NCBI GenBank assembly: GCA_046730475.1
Contig: JBKPIY010000082.1
Span: 1-41,456, forward strand
Source of the DNA: JBKPIY01 sp046730475
GTDB lineage: Bacteria; Actinomycetota; Thermoleophilia; Solirubrobacterales; 70-9
Direction: 5' to 3'
DNA: 41,456 bases
The position numbers and the translations under genes are program-made. This document shows positions 15,612-23,014 of the stretch, piece by piece; the first letter of the stretch is position 1, and every line of letters begins with the position of its first letter. The notes below the pieces were generated by a model. That model made no database searches. It saw only the letters and a program-made list of their open reading frames with translations, and had not been told where the DNA came from.

Positions 15612-17782
15612 TCTTTCTCGCTCCTCCTGGCCGCGACCGCGGCCTGTCCGTAGCTGATGCCGCCGTCGTTGGGCGGCACAAGGCGGTGCTCGAGCACCCG
15701 AAAGCCCAACTTAGCGAGTCGGGCGCGCGTGCTCGCAAGCAGTCTCAGGTTCTGGAAGCTGCCCCCCGTCAGGACCACCGTGCGCGGCTCGGCGGCGTCC
15801 TCACACGCCGCCGCCGCGGCGGCCGCCACGCCCCCGTGGAAGGCGGCCGCGATCTCCGCGCGGGGGCGGCCGGCCCGGAGGTCGTCGTGGCAGGCGGCGA
15901 CCAGGTCGGCGCCACGGATGACGCCGTTCTCGACCCGGCAGGGGTAGGGCTCCGCCTGGGTGCCGGCGGCGAGTTGCTCGAGCTCGACCGCCGCCTGTCC
16001 CTCGTAGCTGATCCGCTCTCGCACCTGCAGGAGGGCGGCGACCGCGTCGAAGAGCCGCCCCATTCCCGAGGAGAGGGGCGCGTTCACCTTGAGGCTCTCG
16101 CGCACCTGGCTCCAGCGCTCGAACGGGACCGGCCTTCCGGCGCGCTCCAGGTAGGCGGCGGCGGTCCGCCAGGGCTCGCGGACGGCGGCATCGCCCCCCG
16201 GGAGCGGCACCGGGTCGAGGTGGGCCACCCGCTCGAAGCCCGCGAGGTCGCAACGGAGGAGCTCACCGCCCCAGCTCGTGCCGTCGGTGCCGTGGCCGGT
16301 TCCGTCGAAGACCAGCGCCAGGGCGGGGCCGTCGGTGCCGTGCTCGGCCAGGCAGGCGGCGGCGTGAGCGTGATGGTGCTGGACGCCGATCAGCTCGGCA
16401 TCCTGCTCCAACGCCCATCGCGTCGAGAGGTAGTCGGGGTGAAGATCGTGTGCGACGACGGCCGGCTCGACCCCGAGCATCTCCAGGTACAGGGCGAGGT
16501 CGGTGCGGAAGGCGCGGTGCGCCGCCTCCGAGTCCAGGTCTCCGAGATGGGGAGAGAGGAAGGCGTGCCCGCCGCGGGCGACGCAGAAGGTGCTCTTCAG
16601 CTCCGCCCCCGCCGCGACGATCGGCCGGCGAGCTGGCACGGGGAGGGGGATGGTGCCCGGAACGAGCCCGCGCGAGCGGCGGATCGGGAAGCGCGCCCGC
16701 AGCACCGAGTCCTCGCACCGGCGATGGATCGGCCGGTTGTGGGAGAGGAACGCGTCGGCGATGTCACCGAGCCGGCGCCGCGCGTCGACGTCCTCGAACG
16801 CGATCGGCTCGTCGGAGCGGTTGCCGCTGGTCATCACCAGGGGCCCGCCGAAGTCCGCCATCAGCAGGTGGTGCAGGGGCGTATAGGGAAGCAGCAGCCC
16901 CACCCACGGCGAGCCCGGCGCCACCAATGTCGCGAGCGTCGCCTCCGGCCGGCGCCGGGCGAGCACGATCGGCCGCGCACGGGAGCGGAGCAGCTCCTCC
17001 TCCGCCGGCTCGAGCTCAGCGAGCTCGCCCGGGTCCGCCGACATCACCGCGAGCGGCTTCTCCTCGCGGTTCTTTCGCTCGCGCAGTCGCGCCACCGCGT
17101 CCTCGCTCCGCGCGTCGCAGGCGAGGTGGTAGCCGCCCAGGCCCTTGACAGCGAGAATGCGACCGTCCCGCAGGACGGAGACCGCTTCCTCGAGGGGCAT
17201 CGAGAGCCGAGGTCCGCAGTCAGCGCAGGCGATCGGCTCGGCATGGAAGCGACGGTCCCTCGGATCCTCGTACTCCGCCCGGCACGCGGCGCACATCCCG
17301 AAGGCCGCCATCGTCGTATTCGGCCGGTCGTAGGGGACCGCGCGCACGATCGTGAACCGGGGACCGCACTGGGTGCAGTTGATGAACGGATACCGGTGGC
17401 GGCGGTCCGCAGGGTCGAACAGCTCCCGCAGGCAGTCCTCGCAGGTGGCGATGTCGGCCGGGACCAGCGCCCCCCTCGCTCCGCCGGCGCTGGGCGCGAT
17501 TCGAAAGCCCGCCTCGCCGGTCGGGTCCAGCGATTCGACCTCGACCTCCTCCACCCGCGCCGCCGCGGGAGCCTCGAGCTCGAGGGCCGAGGCGAGGCTG
17601 TCGAGCTCCGGCGGCGCACCCTCGGCCTCGATCACGACGCCGTGGCCGTCGTTGAGGACGAATCCGGCGAGGTTCCGCTCCCGGGCAAGGCGATGGACGA
17701 AGGGCCGGAACCCGACGCCCTGGACGACCCCCCGGATCCGAAAGCGGCGCCGCTCCGCCAGCCGCCGCGGCGCTGTCCGCAT
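15602..17782 (-). CDS. hypF: Carbamoyltransferase HypF
   Basis: Transfers the carbamoyl group of carbamoyl phosphate to the C-terminal Cys of HypE. 726 aa, normal length. Order of parts: acylphosphatase domain (RIRGVVQGVGFRPFVHRLA), two zinc-finger loops (CEDCLRELF...CTQCGPRFT and CAACRAEYED...CADCGPRL), a YrdC-like domain (KGLGGYHLACDA, KPLAVM, MTSGNRSDEP), then the Kae1-like domain with HHHAHAAACLAEHG, VFDGTGHGTDGTSWGGE, PLSSGMGRLFDAVAAL and VLTGGSFQN. It starts 2 nt after the last small membrane-protein gene. Confidence 0.97.
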   Translation of the reverse strand: MRTAPRRLAERRRFRIRGVVQGVGFRPFVHRLARERNLAGFVLNDGHGVVIEAEGAPPELDSLASALELEAPAAARVEEVEVESLDPTGEAGFRIAPSAGGARGALVPADIATCEDCLRELFDPADRRHRYPFINCTQCGPRFTIVRAVPYDRPNTTMAAFGMCAACRAEYEDPRDRRFHAEPIACADCGPRLSMPLEEAVSVLRDGRILAVKGLGGYHLACDARSEDAVARLRERKNREEKPLAVMSADPGELAELEPAEEELLRSRARPIVLARRRPEATLATLVAPGSPWVGLLLPYTPLHHLLMADFGGPLVMTSGNRSDEPIAFEDVDARRRLGDIADAFLSHNRPIHRRCEDSVLRARFPIRRSRGLVPGTIPLPVPARRPIVAAGAELKSTFCVARGGHAFLSPHLGDLDSEAAHRAFRTDLALYLEMLGVEPAVVAHDLHPDYLSTRWALEQDAELIGVQHHHAHAAACLAEHGTDGPALALVFDGTGHGTDGTSWGGELLRCDLAGFERVAHLDPVPLPGGDAAVREPWRTAAAYLERAGRPVPFERWSQVRESLKVNAPLSSGMGRLFDAVAALLQVRERISYEGQAAVELEQLAAGTQAEPYPCRVENGVIRGADLVAACHDDLRAGRPRAEIAAAFHGGVAAAAAAACEDAAEPRTVVLTGGSFQNLRLLASTRARLAKLGFRVLEHRLVPPNDGGISYGQAAVAARRSEKECA

Positions 17783-17784
17783 GG

Positions 17785-18054
17785 TCAGGTCTCCGTCTTC
17801 GCCCTCTCGGTCTCGGCGCCGCCGGTGACCTGCTCGAGTGCGTCCGCGACCTCCTCCAGCGCCCCGTTGATGTCAGCGGCAACCGGCCCGATCGGCTCGG
17901 TCTGCTTCTCGATCGCCCGCACCCCGAAGGTCACCAGACCGAGGGTGTGGGAGATGTGGCGAAGCGTGGCCGCGATCGCGATCAGGTAGACCGCGAGGAC
18001 GACGACCAGAATCGCGAGCTCGGCCAAGGTCAGCACGATCAGCAGCGTTCTCAT
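17785..18054 (-). CDS. Small single-TM protein 4 of the hydrogenase locus
   Basis: 89 aa. One N-terminal transmembrane helix (LLIVLTLAELAILVVVLAVYLIAIAATL) followed by a roughly 55-residue helical, mostly acidic tail (FGVRAIEKQTEPIGPVAADINGALEEVADALEQV split over the tail). No signal-peptidase site. It has the same plan and size as the three genes before it, overlaps the preceding one by 4 nt and precedes hypF by 2 nt. Not assignable to a named family from sequence. A membrane-anchor or oligomer-scaffold role for the hydrogenase is inference from the locus. Confidence 0.82.
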   Translation of the reverse strand: MRTLLIVLTLAELAILVVVLAVYLIAIAATLRHISHTLGLVTFGVRAIEKQTEPIGPVAADINGALEEVADALEQVTGGAETERAKTET

Positions 18055-18332
18055 CCACTCCTCCTCTTCTCAGCCATCTCGCCGTGCCGCTTCACCTCTT
18101 CGAGCAGCTCCACCCCGAGCTCCTTGGTGCCGCCGAGCATGTGCGTGGTGGCCGTGTTCTGCGCCACCCTCTTCCCCATCACCCAGACGTCGTCCACGGC
18201 GCGGTCGACCTCGTTCACGGTCCGCCGCAGCCACTCGAGCAGGAACCAGACCACGAGCGCGACCACCAAGCCGACCCCGAGAGACACCCACCAGGCCGTC
18301 TCGACCGCGCTGGAGAGGGCGATCGGCATCAA
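18051..18332 (-). CDS. Small single-TM protein 3 of the hydrogenase locus
   Basis: 93 aa. A short exposed N-terminus, a transmembrane helix (WWVSLGVGLVVALVVWFLLEWL), then a helical tail beginning RRTVNEVDRAVDDVWVMGKR and ending with charged ELLEEVKRHGEMAEKRRSG. RR after the helix predicts the tail is cytoplasmic. The two flanking genes in the series overlap it by 4 nt on each side. No enzyme motif, no Cys. Confidence 0.82.
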   Translation of the reverse strand: MMPIALSSAVETAWWVSLGVGLVVALVVWFLLEWLRRTVNEVDRAVDDVWVMGKRVAQNTATTHMLGGTKELGVELLEEVKRHGEMAEKRRSG

Positions 18333-18604
18333 AGCTCCTTCTTCACGATCTCGAGGTAGGCGACCGCAAGCGGGGGGATCGAGGTGACCAGGTCGCGCGT
18401 CGTCGCCAGCTCGTCGACCCCGTCCACTCCCTTGGCGATCCCCACGCCCCCGGCCAGGATGTCGCTCGCGTAGCGGTCGATCTCGATCGCGGGCCGGACG
18501 ACGCGGTTGAAAAGCGCCAGGACCAGCAGCAACACGGCCAGTCCGAGGACCAGCCCGATCAAGGCCAGGACGGCGATCCCGGTGCTGATCGCGAGGGGGA
18601 TCAT
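18329..18604 (-). CDS. Small single-TM protein 2 of the hydrogenase locus
   Basis: 91 aa. Transmembrane helix near residues 8-33 (ISTGIAVLALIGLVLGLAVLLLVLALF) followed by NRVVRPAIEIDRYASDILAGG and an amphipathic tail ending AVAYLEIVKKEL. Same architecture as proteins 1, 3 and 4, with 4-nt overlaps on both sides, so production is coupled. No His or Cys that could bind haem or Fe-S, which argues against a cytochrome b role. Confidence 0.82.
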   Translation of the reverse strand: MIPLAISTGIAVLALIGLVLGLAVLLLVLALFNRVVRPAIEIDRYASDILAGGVGIAKGVDGVDELATTRDLVTSIPPLAVAYLEIVKKEL

Positions 18605-18855
18605 TCGGCGAGCGCTTTTCGGGCAGCGGCCAGGCCCCTGTTGATCCGGTCGATGTTGATGTTGATCTCCTTCACGCCCCAGAGCGGGTCGGTGTTCCGG
18701 CGGGCACCGTCGAGCGCCGCCGTGATCTCATCGGCCTGGCGGGCGATCCGCCGGGCGAGGAAGATGATCGCGAGCAGGAGGGTGGCGGCGATCAGCACCA
18801 CCACCGCCCCGACGACCCAGCCGACGTACCACCAGGTCGAGAGGGCGAGGGACAC
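18601..18855 (-). CDS. Small single-TM protein 1 of the hydrogenase locus
   Basis: 84 aa. A Trp/Tyr-rich N-terminal edge (STWWYVGW) leads into a transmembrane helix (VVGAVVVLIAATLLLAIIFLA), then RRIARQADEITAALDGARRN and a heptad-like tail (GVKEININIDRINRGLAAAR). The tail could form a coiled coil; it recalls the membrane-proximal helices of DUF948-like proteins. First of four similar genes, 2 nt after the DUF1059 gene. Role unknown. Confidence 0.82.
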   Translation of the reverse strand: MSLALSTWWYVGWVVGAVVVLIAATLLLAIIFLARRIARQADEITAALDGARRNTDPLWGVKEININIDRINRGLAAARKALAE

Positions 18856-18857
18856 CG

Positions 18858-19064
18858 CTACGCCCCCACCGTCTCGGGCTCGGCCTCGTGCTCGTCGCGG
18901 ATCAGGGTGTACGCGTAACGGGCGAGGGTCTCGGCCTCGGTGAGGTCGACGCCGTGCTTCTCATTGGCGTGCTCCACCGCCTTCCGCAGCACCTCCTGCT
19001 TGCTCTCGCCGGTCACCTTCGCCCTGCAGGGAACCCCGGCGTCGGTGCATCGGAAGCTCTTCAC
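18858..19064 (-). CDS. DUF1059-family small protein, first gene of the maturation operon
   Basis: 68 aa from GTG behind GAGGAGAGTC. MKSFRCTDAGVPCRAKVTGESKQEVLRKAVEHANEKHGVDL matches the DUF1059 pattern: two Cys near the N-terminus and HAxxxHG with two His, which together may bind a metal. The tail is acidic. The family has no established function. It starts about 60 nt from the palindrome at 19124-19140 and leads the twelve-gene minus-strand operon. Confidence 0.85.
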   Translation of the reverse strand: MKSFRCTDAGVPCRAKVTGESKQEVLRKAVEHANEKHGVDLTEAETLARYAYTLIRDEHEAEPETVGA

Positions 19065-19123
19065 GACTCTCCTCGACCACGCGGCTCAGGTGGGAGGCCC
19101 GGCCACGATCGCCTCTTTCCGGT

Positions 19124-19140
19124 AGATGTACGATACATCT
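19124..19140. promoter_or_regulatory. Perfect inverted repeat in the divergent hydrogenase promoter
   Basis: AGATGTACGATACATCT: 7-bp arms around CGA, in an AT-rich island between the two hydrogenase operons. TACGAT on the plus strand (19129-19134) and TATCGT on the minus strand both fit the high-GC -10 pattern TANNNT, so the repeat would cover the core of both promoters. No good -35 is visible on either side. A dimeric repressor bound here could shut both operons. The ATGT...ACAT ends recall PadR sites, though with 5 rather than 8 bases between, and a padR-type gene is in the plus-strand operon. Confidence 0.7.
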
Positions 19141-19166
19141 AGCCCGGCGACCAATGAGGAGAGACG

Positions 19167-20609
19167 CTGGAAGCGACAAGCGCAGACGGGGCTCCCACGA
19201 CCGGGAGTAAGAAGACCGGAGCGCCGAAGCTGCAGAAGGTGCCGCACGCCGGGGCGATCTTCGGCGAGACGGCCACCCGTGGGATCGGCGGCCTCGGGGG
19301 GAGCGACGAGGGCCCGCTCACCGAGGTCCACGTCTTCTGGCTCGCCGGGATGAGCTGTGACGGCTGCTCGATCGCCGTCACCGGCGCCACCGCACCATCG
19401 GTCGAGGACCTGCTCGCCGGAACGATCCCGGGGATGCCGAAGGTGGTCCTTCACCACCCGGTGCTCTCGATTTCCGCCGGGGCCGAGTTCGTCCGACCCC
19501 TGCGGGACGCCGCCGAGGGCAAGCTCGGGGCCCCCTACGTGGTCGTGCTCGAGGGATCGGTGCCGGACGACCAGGCGCTTCCCGAGGACCAGGGCTACTA
19601 CTCGGCGATGGGGGCCGGGGGCTTCGATCCCGACTCCGAGACCGACCAGCCCAACCGGATGACCGGCTGGCTGAAGCGGCTCGCTCCCGGCGCCGCGGCC
19701 TCGATCGCGATCGGCACCTGCGCGACCTGGGGCGGGGTCCCGGCCGCTGCGGGCAACGTCACCGGCTCGATGAGCCTGATGGACTTCCTCGGCAAGGACT
19801 ACCGCTCGGCGCTGGGCGTGCCGGTTGTCAACGTCCCCGGCTGTTCCCCGATCGGCGACAACTTCACCGAGACGGTCGCCGCCGTCCTGATGTTCCTGCA
19901 GGGGATCGGCCCGCTGCCCGAGCTCGACGAGCTCGGGCGGCCGGCGTGGCAGTTCGAACAGACCGTCCACCGCCACTGTCCCCGCGCCGGCTACTACGAG
20001 GAGGGGGTCTTCGCCACGCAGGCGGGCGACAACGAGTGCCTGGTCGAGATCGGCTGTTGGGGACCGGTGGTCCAGTGCAACATCACCGAGCGCGGGGCGA
20101 TCAACCACATGGGCGGCTGCATGGTCGCCGGCGGGGCTTGCATCGGCTGCACCATGCCCGGCTTCCCCGACAAGTTCTCGCCCTTCTACAAGAGGCCGCC
20201 GGGTTCGCGTCTGTCGACGACGATGGCGCACACCTACGGCACTCACATCCGTCGCCTGCGGCGGGTCAGCATGCGCAGCCGAAACCGCGAGCCCCTCTGG
20301 GACAACGTCGGCTCCGTCCCCAGCGCCTACTCGGGCGAGAGCCGCCCGCCCACCCTCGCCGCCAGGCTCGAGTCGTTCTTCTACAACAAGCTCCAGTACC
20401 GCGGCTCGGTCGACCAGGCCAAGCGCAACCACGAGCAGCCGCTCCCGCGCAGCATGGACATCTACTCCCGCGCGGGCCCGCACGCCGGTCCCGACGAGTC
20501 GGTCCCCGAGTCGATCTCCGGCTATGCGCCGCCGGAGGCCGGGGGCGACGCCGCCACCCAGATCGAAGCCGAGCCCGAGGCTGGGCCCGAGGAAGAGGAG
20601 GGCCGCTAG
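19167..20609 (+). CDS. hhyS: [NiFe]-hydrogenase small subunit, actinobacterial group 1 type
   Basis: Electron-transfer subunit carrying three Fe-S clusters. I place the start at CTG 19167, because GAGGAGA ends 4 nt before it and the frame is open from there (480 aa); GTG 19239 (456 aa) is the conventional alternative but has a poor site. There is no twin-arginine signal, so it acts in the cytoplasm. Proximal cluster ligands appear in MSCDGCS (two Cys), GTCATWGG and VPGCSP; medial/distal ligands in TVHRHCPRAGYYEEG, EIGCWGPVVQC and GGACIGCTMPGFPDKFSPF. A 140-residue C-terminal extension, acidic at its end (EAGPEEEEGR), follows. Overall sequence resembles group 1h and related actinobacterial lineages; exact subgroup needs HydDB, so the symbol is lineage-based. 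Confidence 0.93.
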   Translation: MEATSADGAPTTGSKKTGAPKLQKVPHAGAIFGETATRGIGGLGGSDEGPLTEVHVFWLAGMSCDGCSIAVTGATAPSVEDLLAGTIPGMPKVVLHHPVLSISAGAEFVRPLRDAAEGKLGAPYVVVLEGSVPDDQALPEDQGYYSAMGAGGFDPDSETDQPNRMTGWLKRLAPGAAASIAIGTCATWGGVPAAAGNVTGSMSLMDFLGKDYRSALGVPVVNVPGCSPIGDNFTETVAAVLMFLQGIGPLPELDELGRPAWQFEQTVHRHCPRAGYYEEGVFATQAGDNECLVEIGCWGPVVQCNITERGAINHMGGCMVAGGACIGCTMPGFPDKFSPFYKRPPGSRLSTTMAHTYGTHIRRLRRVSMRSRNREPLWDNVGSVPSAYSGESRPPTLAARLESFFYNKLQYRGSVDQAKRNHEQPLPRSMDIYSRAGPHAGPDESVPESISGYAPPEAGGDAATQIEAEPEAGPEEEEGR

Positions 20610-20613
20610 CGCC

Positions 20614-22527
20614 ATGTGCTTCAAGAACCTGCCGGTCGAGTTCGATGAGGATGGGAACGCGCGCCTCAAGGAGGGGGTCGCCGACCCTTACTCCTACGAG
20701 GTCCAGGAGGTGACGCCGCTCGAGGACGACCCCGCGAAGCTCGAGCGCCTGCTGGAGCGGAACGGCCACATCCGCCAGGTCGACTTCGACCCCGTCACTC
20801 GCGTTGCCGGCGCCCTCGCCTTCCACACCGTGGTCGACCTCGAGAGCCGCCAGGTGCTGGAGACCGATTCGATGGCCACCCTGTTCCGCGGCTACGAGGT
20901 GATCCTCAAGGGCCGCGACCCGCGCGACGCGATCTTCATCTCGAGCCGGGCCTGCGGCGTCTGCGGCGGCGTCCACTCGACCTGCTCGGCGCTTGCGCTC
21001 GAGATGGCGTTCGGAATCGCCCCGCCACCGCTGGGCACGGTGGCGCGGAACCTGCTGCTCTCGCTCGAGTACCTCTACGACCACCCCCTGCACCTGTTCC
21101 TGCTCGCCGGTCCCGACTTCTCAGAGCCGGCCGTGCGCGAGACCAACCCCGAGATCTGGACCCAGGCCGAAGGCGCCGCAGCCCCATCCAAGGCCGTTCA
21201 CGGCCGCTCGACGATCGCCGAGATCATGTCCGACATGACCCCGCTCACGGGCAAGCTCTACCTCGAGGCCCTGCACATGACCCGCGTCGCCCGCGAGGCC
21301 TACGTCCTGATCGGCGGAAAGTACCCGCACCCGCAGACGGTGGTGCCGGGTGGGATCAGCGCCACGATCGACATCTCCGACATGAACGAGATCCACCTGC
21401 GGATCGCCAGGTTCTTCGACTACGGCCAGAAGGTGGTGGCGATCTGGAACGACCTGGTCGAGTTCTTCTATGAGGTCAACCCGCAGTACCGCGAGGTCGG
21501 CCGCCGGCCGGCGAACCTGATCGAGCCGGGCCAGTGGGACGACCCCTACGCCTACGACGCCACCTTCGCCAACGTCGACGACTGGGGGCGCAAGCGCTGG
21601 TCCCCGCCGGCGGTGATCCGCGAAGGGGAGCTCGCCACAACCGGCATGACCGCGCTCAACATGGGGATCGAGGAGTTCGTCGAGCACTCCTTCTACGAGG
21701 ACTGGACCTCGAACGGGGAGGGCAACGGCGCCTACAAGTTCAAGCAGGACCCGAACGGCAACCCGCTCTCCCCGAATCACCCCTGGAACAAGGAGACGAT
21801 CCCCAGGCCGCAGGCGACGAGCTGGAAGGACAAGTACTCCTGGTCCACGGCGCCCCGCTGGGACCGGGTTGCGATGGAGACCGGACCCTACTCGCGGATG
21901 TGGGCGAACGCGCTCGCCGGGGATTACACCCACCTTCGGTACATCGAGCCGACGGGCCACAGCCTGAGGCTGGACGTTCCGGGCGGCGCCCTGCCCGGTC
22001 GGGTGATCGAGTGGGGGGTTCCCGGCGAGAGCTGGGGCGCCTTCGAGCGCAACCGGGCCCGCGCCCACGCGATCCTCTACACGGCGCTGATCGCCTATGA
22101 GAACCTGCTGATCGGCCTCGACATGATGCGCAAGGGAGAGACCGCGGTCTCCACGCCCTACAAGGTGCCGAAAGACTTCCGGATCGGGGCGGGCTTCTGG
22201 GGCGCTGGGCGCGGGTTCCTCACCCACCACCTGGTGATGGACGAAGGCGCGCTCCAGAATTACCAGATCCTCACCCCTTCGACCTGGATGGCCTCGCCCA
22301 AGGACCCGTTCGGCAACCCCGGCCCCTACGAGGAGGCGGTCCACGCCACCCCGCTGCTCGAGAACTTCGAGAAGCCCGAGGACTACAAGGGAATCGACAT
22401 CCTGCGGACGATCCGCAGCTTCGATCCCTGCATGCCGTGCACCACCCACATCCATACCGAGGACCGGGTCATCTCCCGCGAGGTGGTCACCTGCGCCTGC
22501 GGGGTCGAGGACGAGCACGACCACTGA
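20614..22527 (+). CDS. hhyL: [NiFe]-hydrogenase large subunit, actinobacterial group 1 type
   Basis: Catalytic subunit that oxidises H2 at a Ni-Fe(CN)2CO site. 637 aa, ATG 4 nt after the small-subunit stop with GGAGG upstream. The N-terminal L1 motif is SSRACGVCGGVHSTC (C114, C117) and the C-terminal L2 motif DPCMPCTTH (C606, C609, H612). The 25 residues after H612, containing CACG and ending DEHDH, should be removed by the endopeptidase once nickel is in; that peptide is longer than the usual 15 or so. DPVTRVAGALAFHTVVDLE and LFLLAGPDFSEPAVRETNPE are lineage-typical. Related enzymes consume H2 down to atmospheric levels; that activity is inferred here. Confidence 0.95.
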   Translation: MCFKNLPVEFDEDGNARLKEGVADPYSYEVQEVTPLEDDPAKLERLLERNGHIRQVDFDPVTRVAGALAFHTVVDLESRQVLETDSMATLFRGYEVILKGRDPRDAIFISSRACGVCGGVHSTCSALALEMAFGIAPPPLGTVARNLLLSLEYLYDHPLHLFLLAGPDFSEPAVRETNPEIWTQAEGAAAPSKAVHGRSTIAEIMSDMTPLTGKLYLEALHMTRVAREAYVLIGGKYPHPQTVVPGGISATIDISDMNEIHLRIARFFDYGQKVVAIWNDLVEFFYEVNPQYREVGRRPANLIEPGQWDDPYAYDATFANVDDWGRKRWSPPAVIREGELATTGMTALNMGIEEFVEHSFYEDWTSNGEGNGAYKFKQDPNGNPLSPNHPWNKETIPRPQATSWKDKYSWSTAPRWDRVAMETGPYSRMWANALAGDYTHLRYIEPTGHSLRLDVPGGALPGRVIEWGVPGESWGAFERNRARAHAILYTALIAYENLLIGLDMMRKGETAVSTPYKVPKDFRIGAGFWGAGRGFLTHHLVMDEGALQNYQILTPSTWMASPKDPFGNPGPYEEAVHATPLLENFEKPEDYKGIDILRTIRSFDPCMPCTTHIHTEDRVISREVVTCACGVEDEHDH

Positions 22528-22537
22528 GGCGATCGCC

Positions 22538-23014
22538 ATGCGGGTTCTCGTAGGAGGCGTCGGCTATCGCAACCTGCGTGACGGGTCGCTCGGGCCCCAC
22601 CTCGCGGACACCCTCGCCGAGCGGGCCGGCGATGGGATCGAGGTCGAGGACCTCTCCTACCACCCCGTCGGCCTGCACCAGAACCTGATCGAGCGCGAGC
22701 CCTACGACCGGATGGTCCTGGCGGCCGCGGTGAGCCGAGCGGGACGGGCCCCCGGCACCATCGACATCTATCGATGGGACCGGCGCCTTCCCTCGACCGA
22801 GCGCATCCAGGACCGGATTAGCGAGGCGGTGACGGGAGTAATCTCGGTGGACAACCTGCTGATCGTCTGCACCGCGCTCGGCGGGCTTCCGGAGGACACC
22901 AGGGTGGTCGAGGTCGAGCCGGCGGACGAAGGGTGGGGCGAGGGCTTCAGCCCGGTGATCGAGTCGAGGCTCCAGGAGGTCGAGGAGGCGGTATGGACTT
23001 TGACAAAGCCGTAG
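22538..23014 (+). CDS. Degenerate hydrogenase-maturation-protease-like protein
   Basis: 158 aa. The opening MRVLVGGVGYRNLRDGSLGPHLADTLAERA matches the HupD/HybD protease fold (normally GxGNxLxxDDGxG), and IEVEDLSYHPVGLHQNL fits the next strand. However, the strand normally holding the metal-binding Asp reads RMVLAAAVSR, and no His stands where the third ligand is expected. It is therefore probably a non-catalytic relative, perhaps a chaperone for the large subunit. An intact protease lies two genes downstream. Its 3' end overlaps the NifU/Rieske gene by 22 nt. Confidence 0.75.
   Translation: MRVLVGGVGYRNLRDGSLGPHLADTLAERAGDGIEVEDLSYHPVGLHQNLIEREPYDRMVLAAAVSRAGRAPGTIDIYRWDRRLPSTERIQDRISEAVTGVISVDNLLIVCTALGGLPEDTRVVEVEPADEGWGEGFSPVIESRLQEVEEAVWTLTKP

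Noticed and set aside
15686..17989. Long open frame antisense to hypF and the next gene
   Set aside because: hypF motifs are complete on the minus strand; the antisense frame has no recognisable domain.
19154..19210. 18-codon upstream frame (ATG 19154) before the hydrogenase small subunit
   Set aside because: No ribosome site before its ATG, which lies within the Shine-Dalgarno of the CTG start; basic composition looks like chance.
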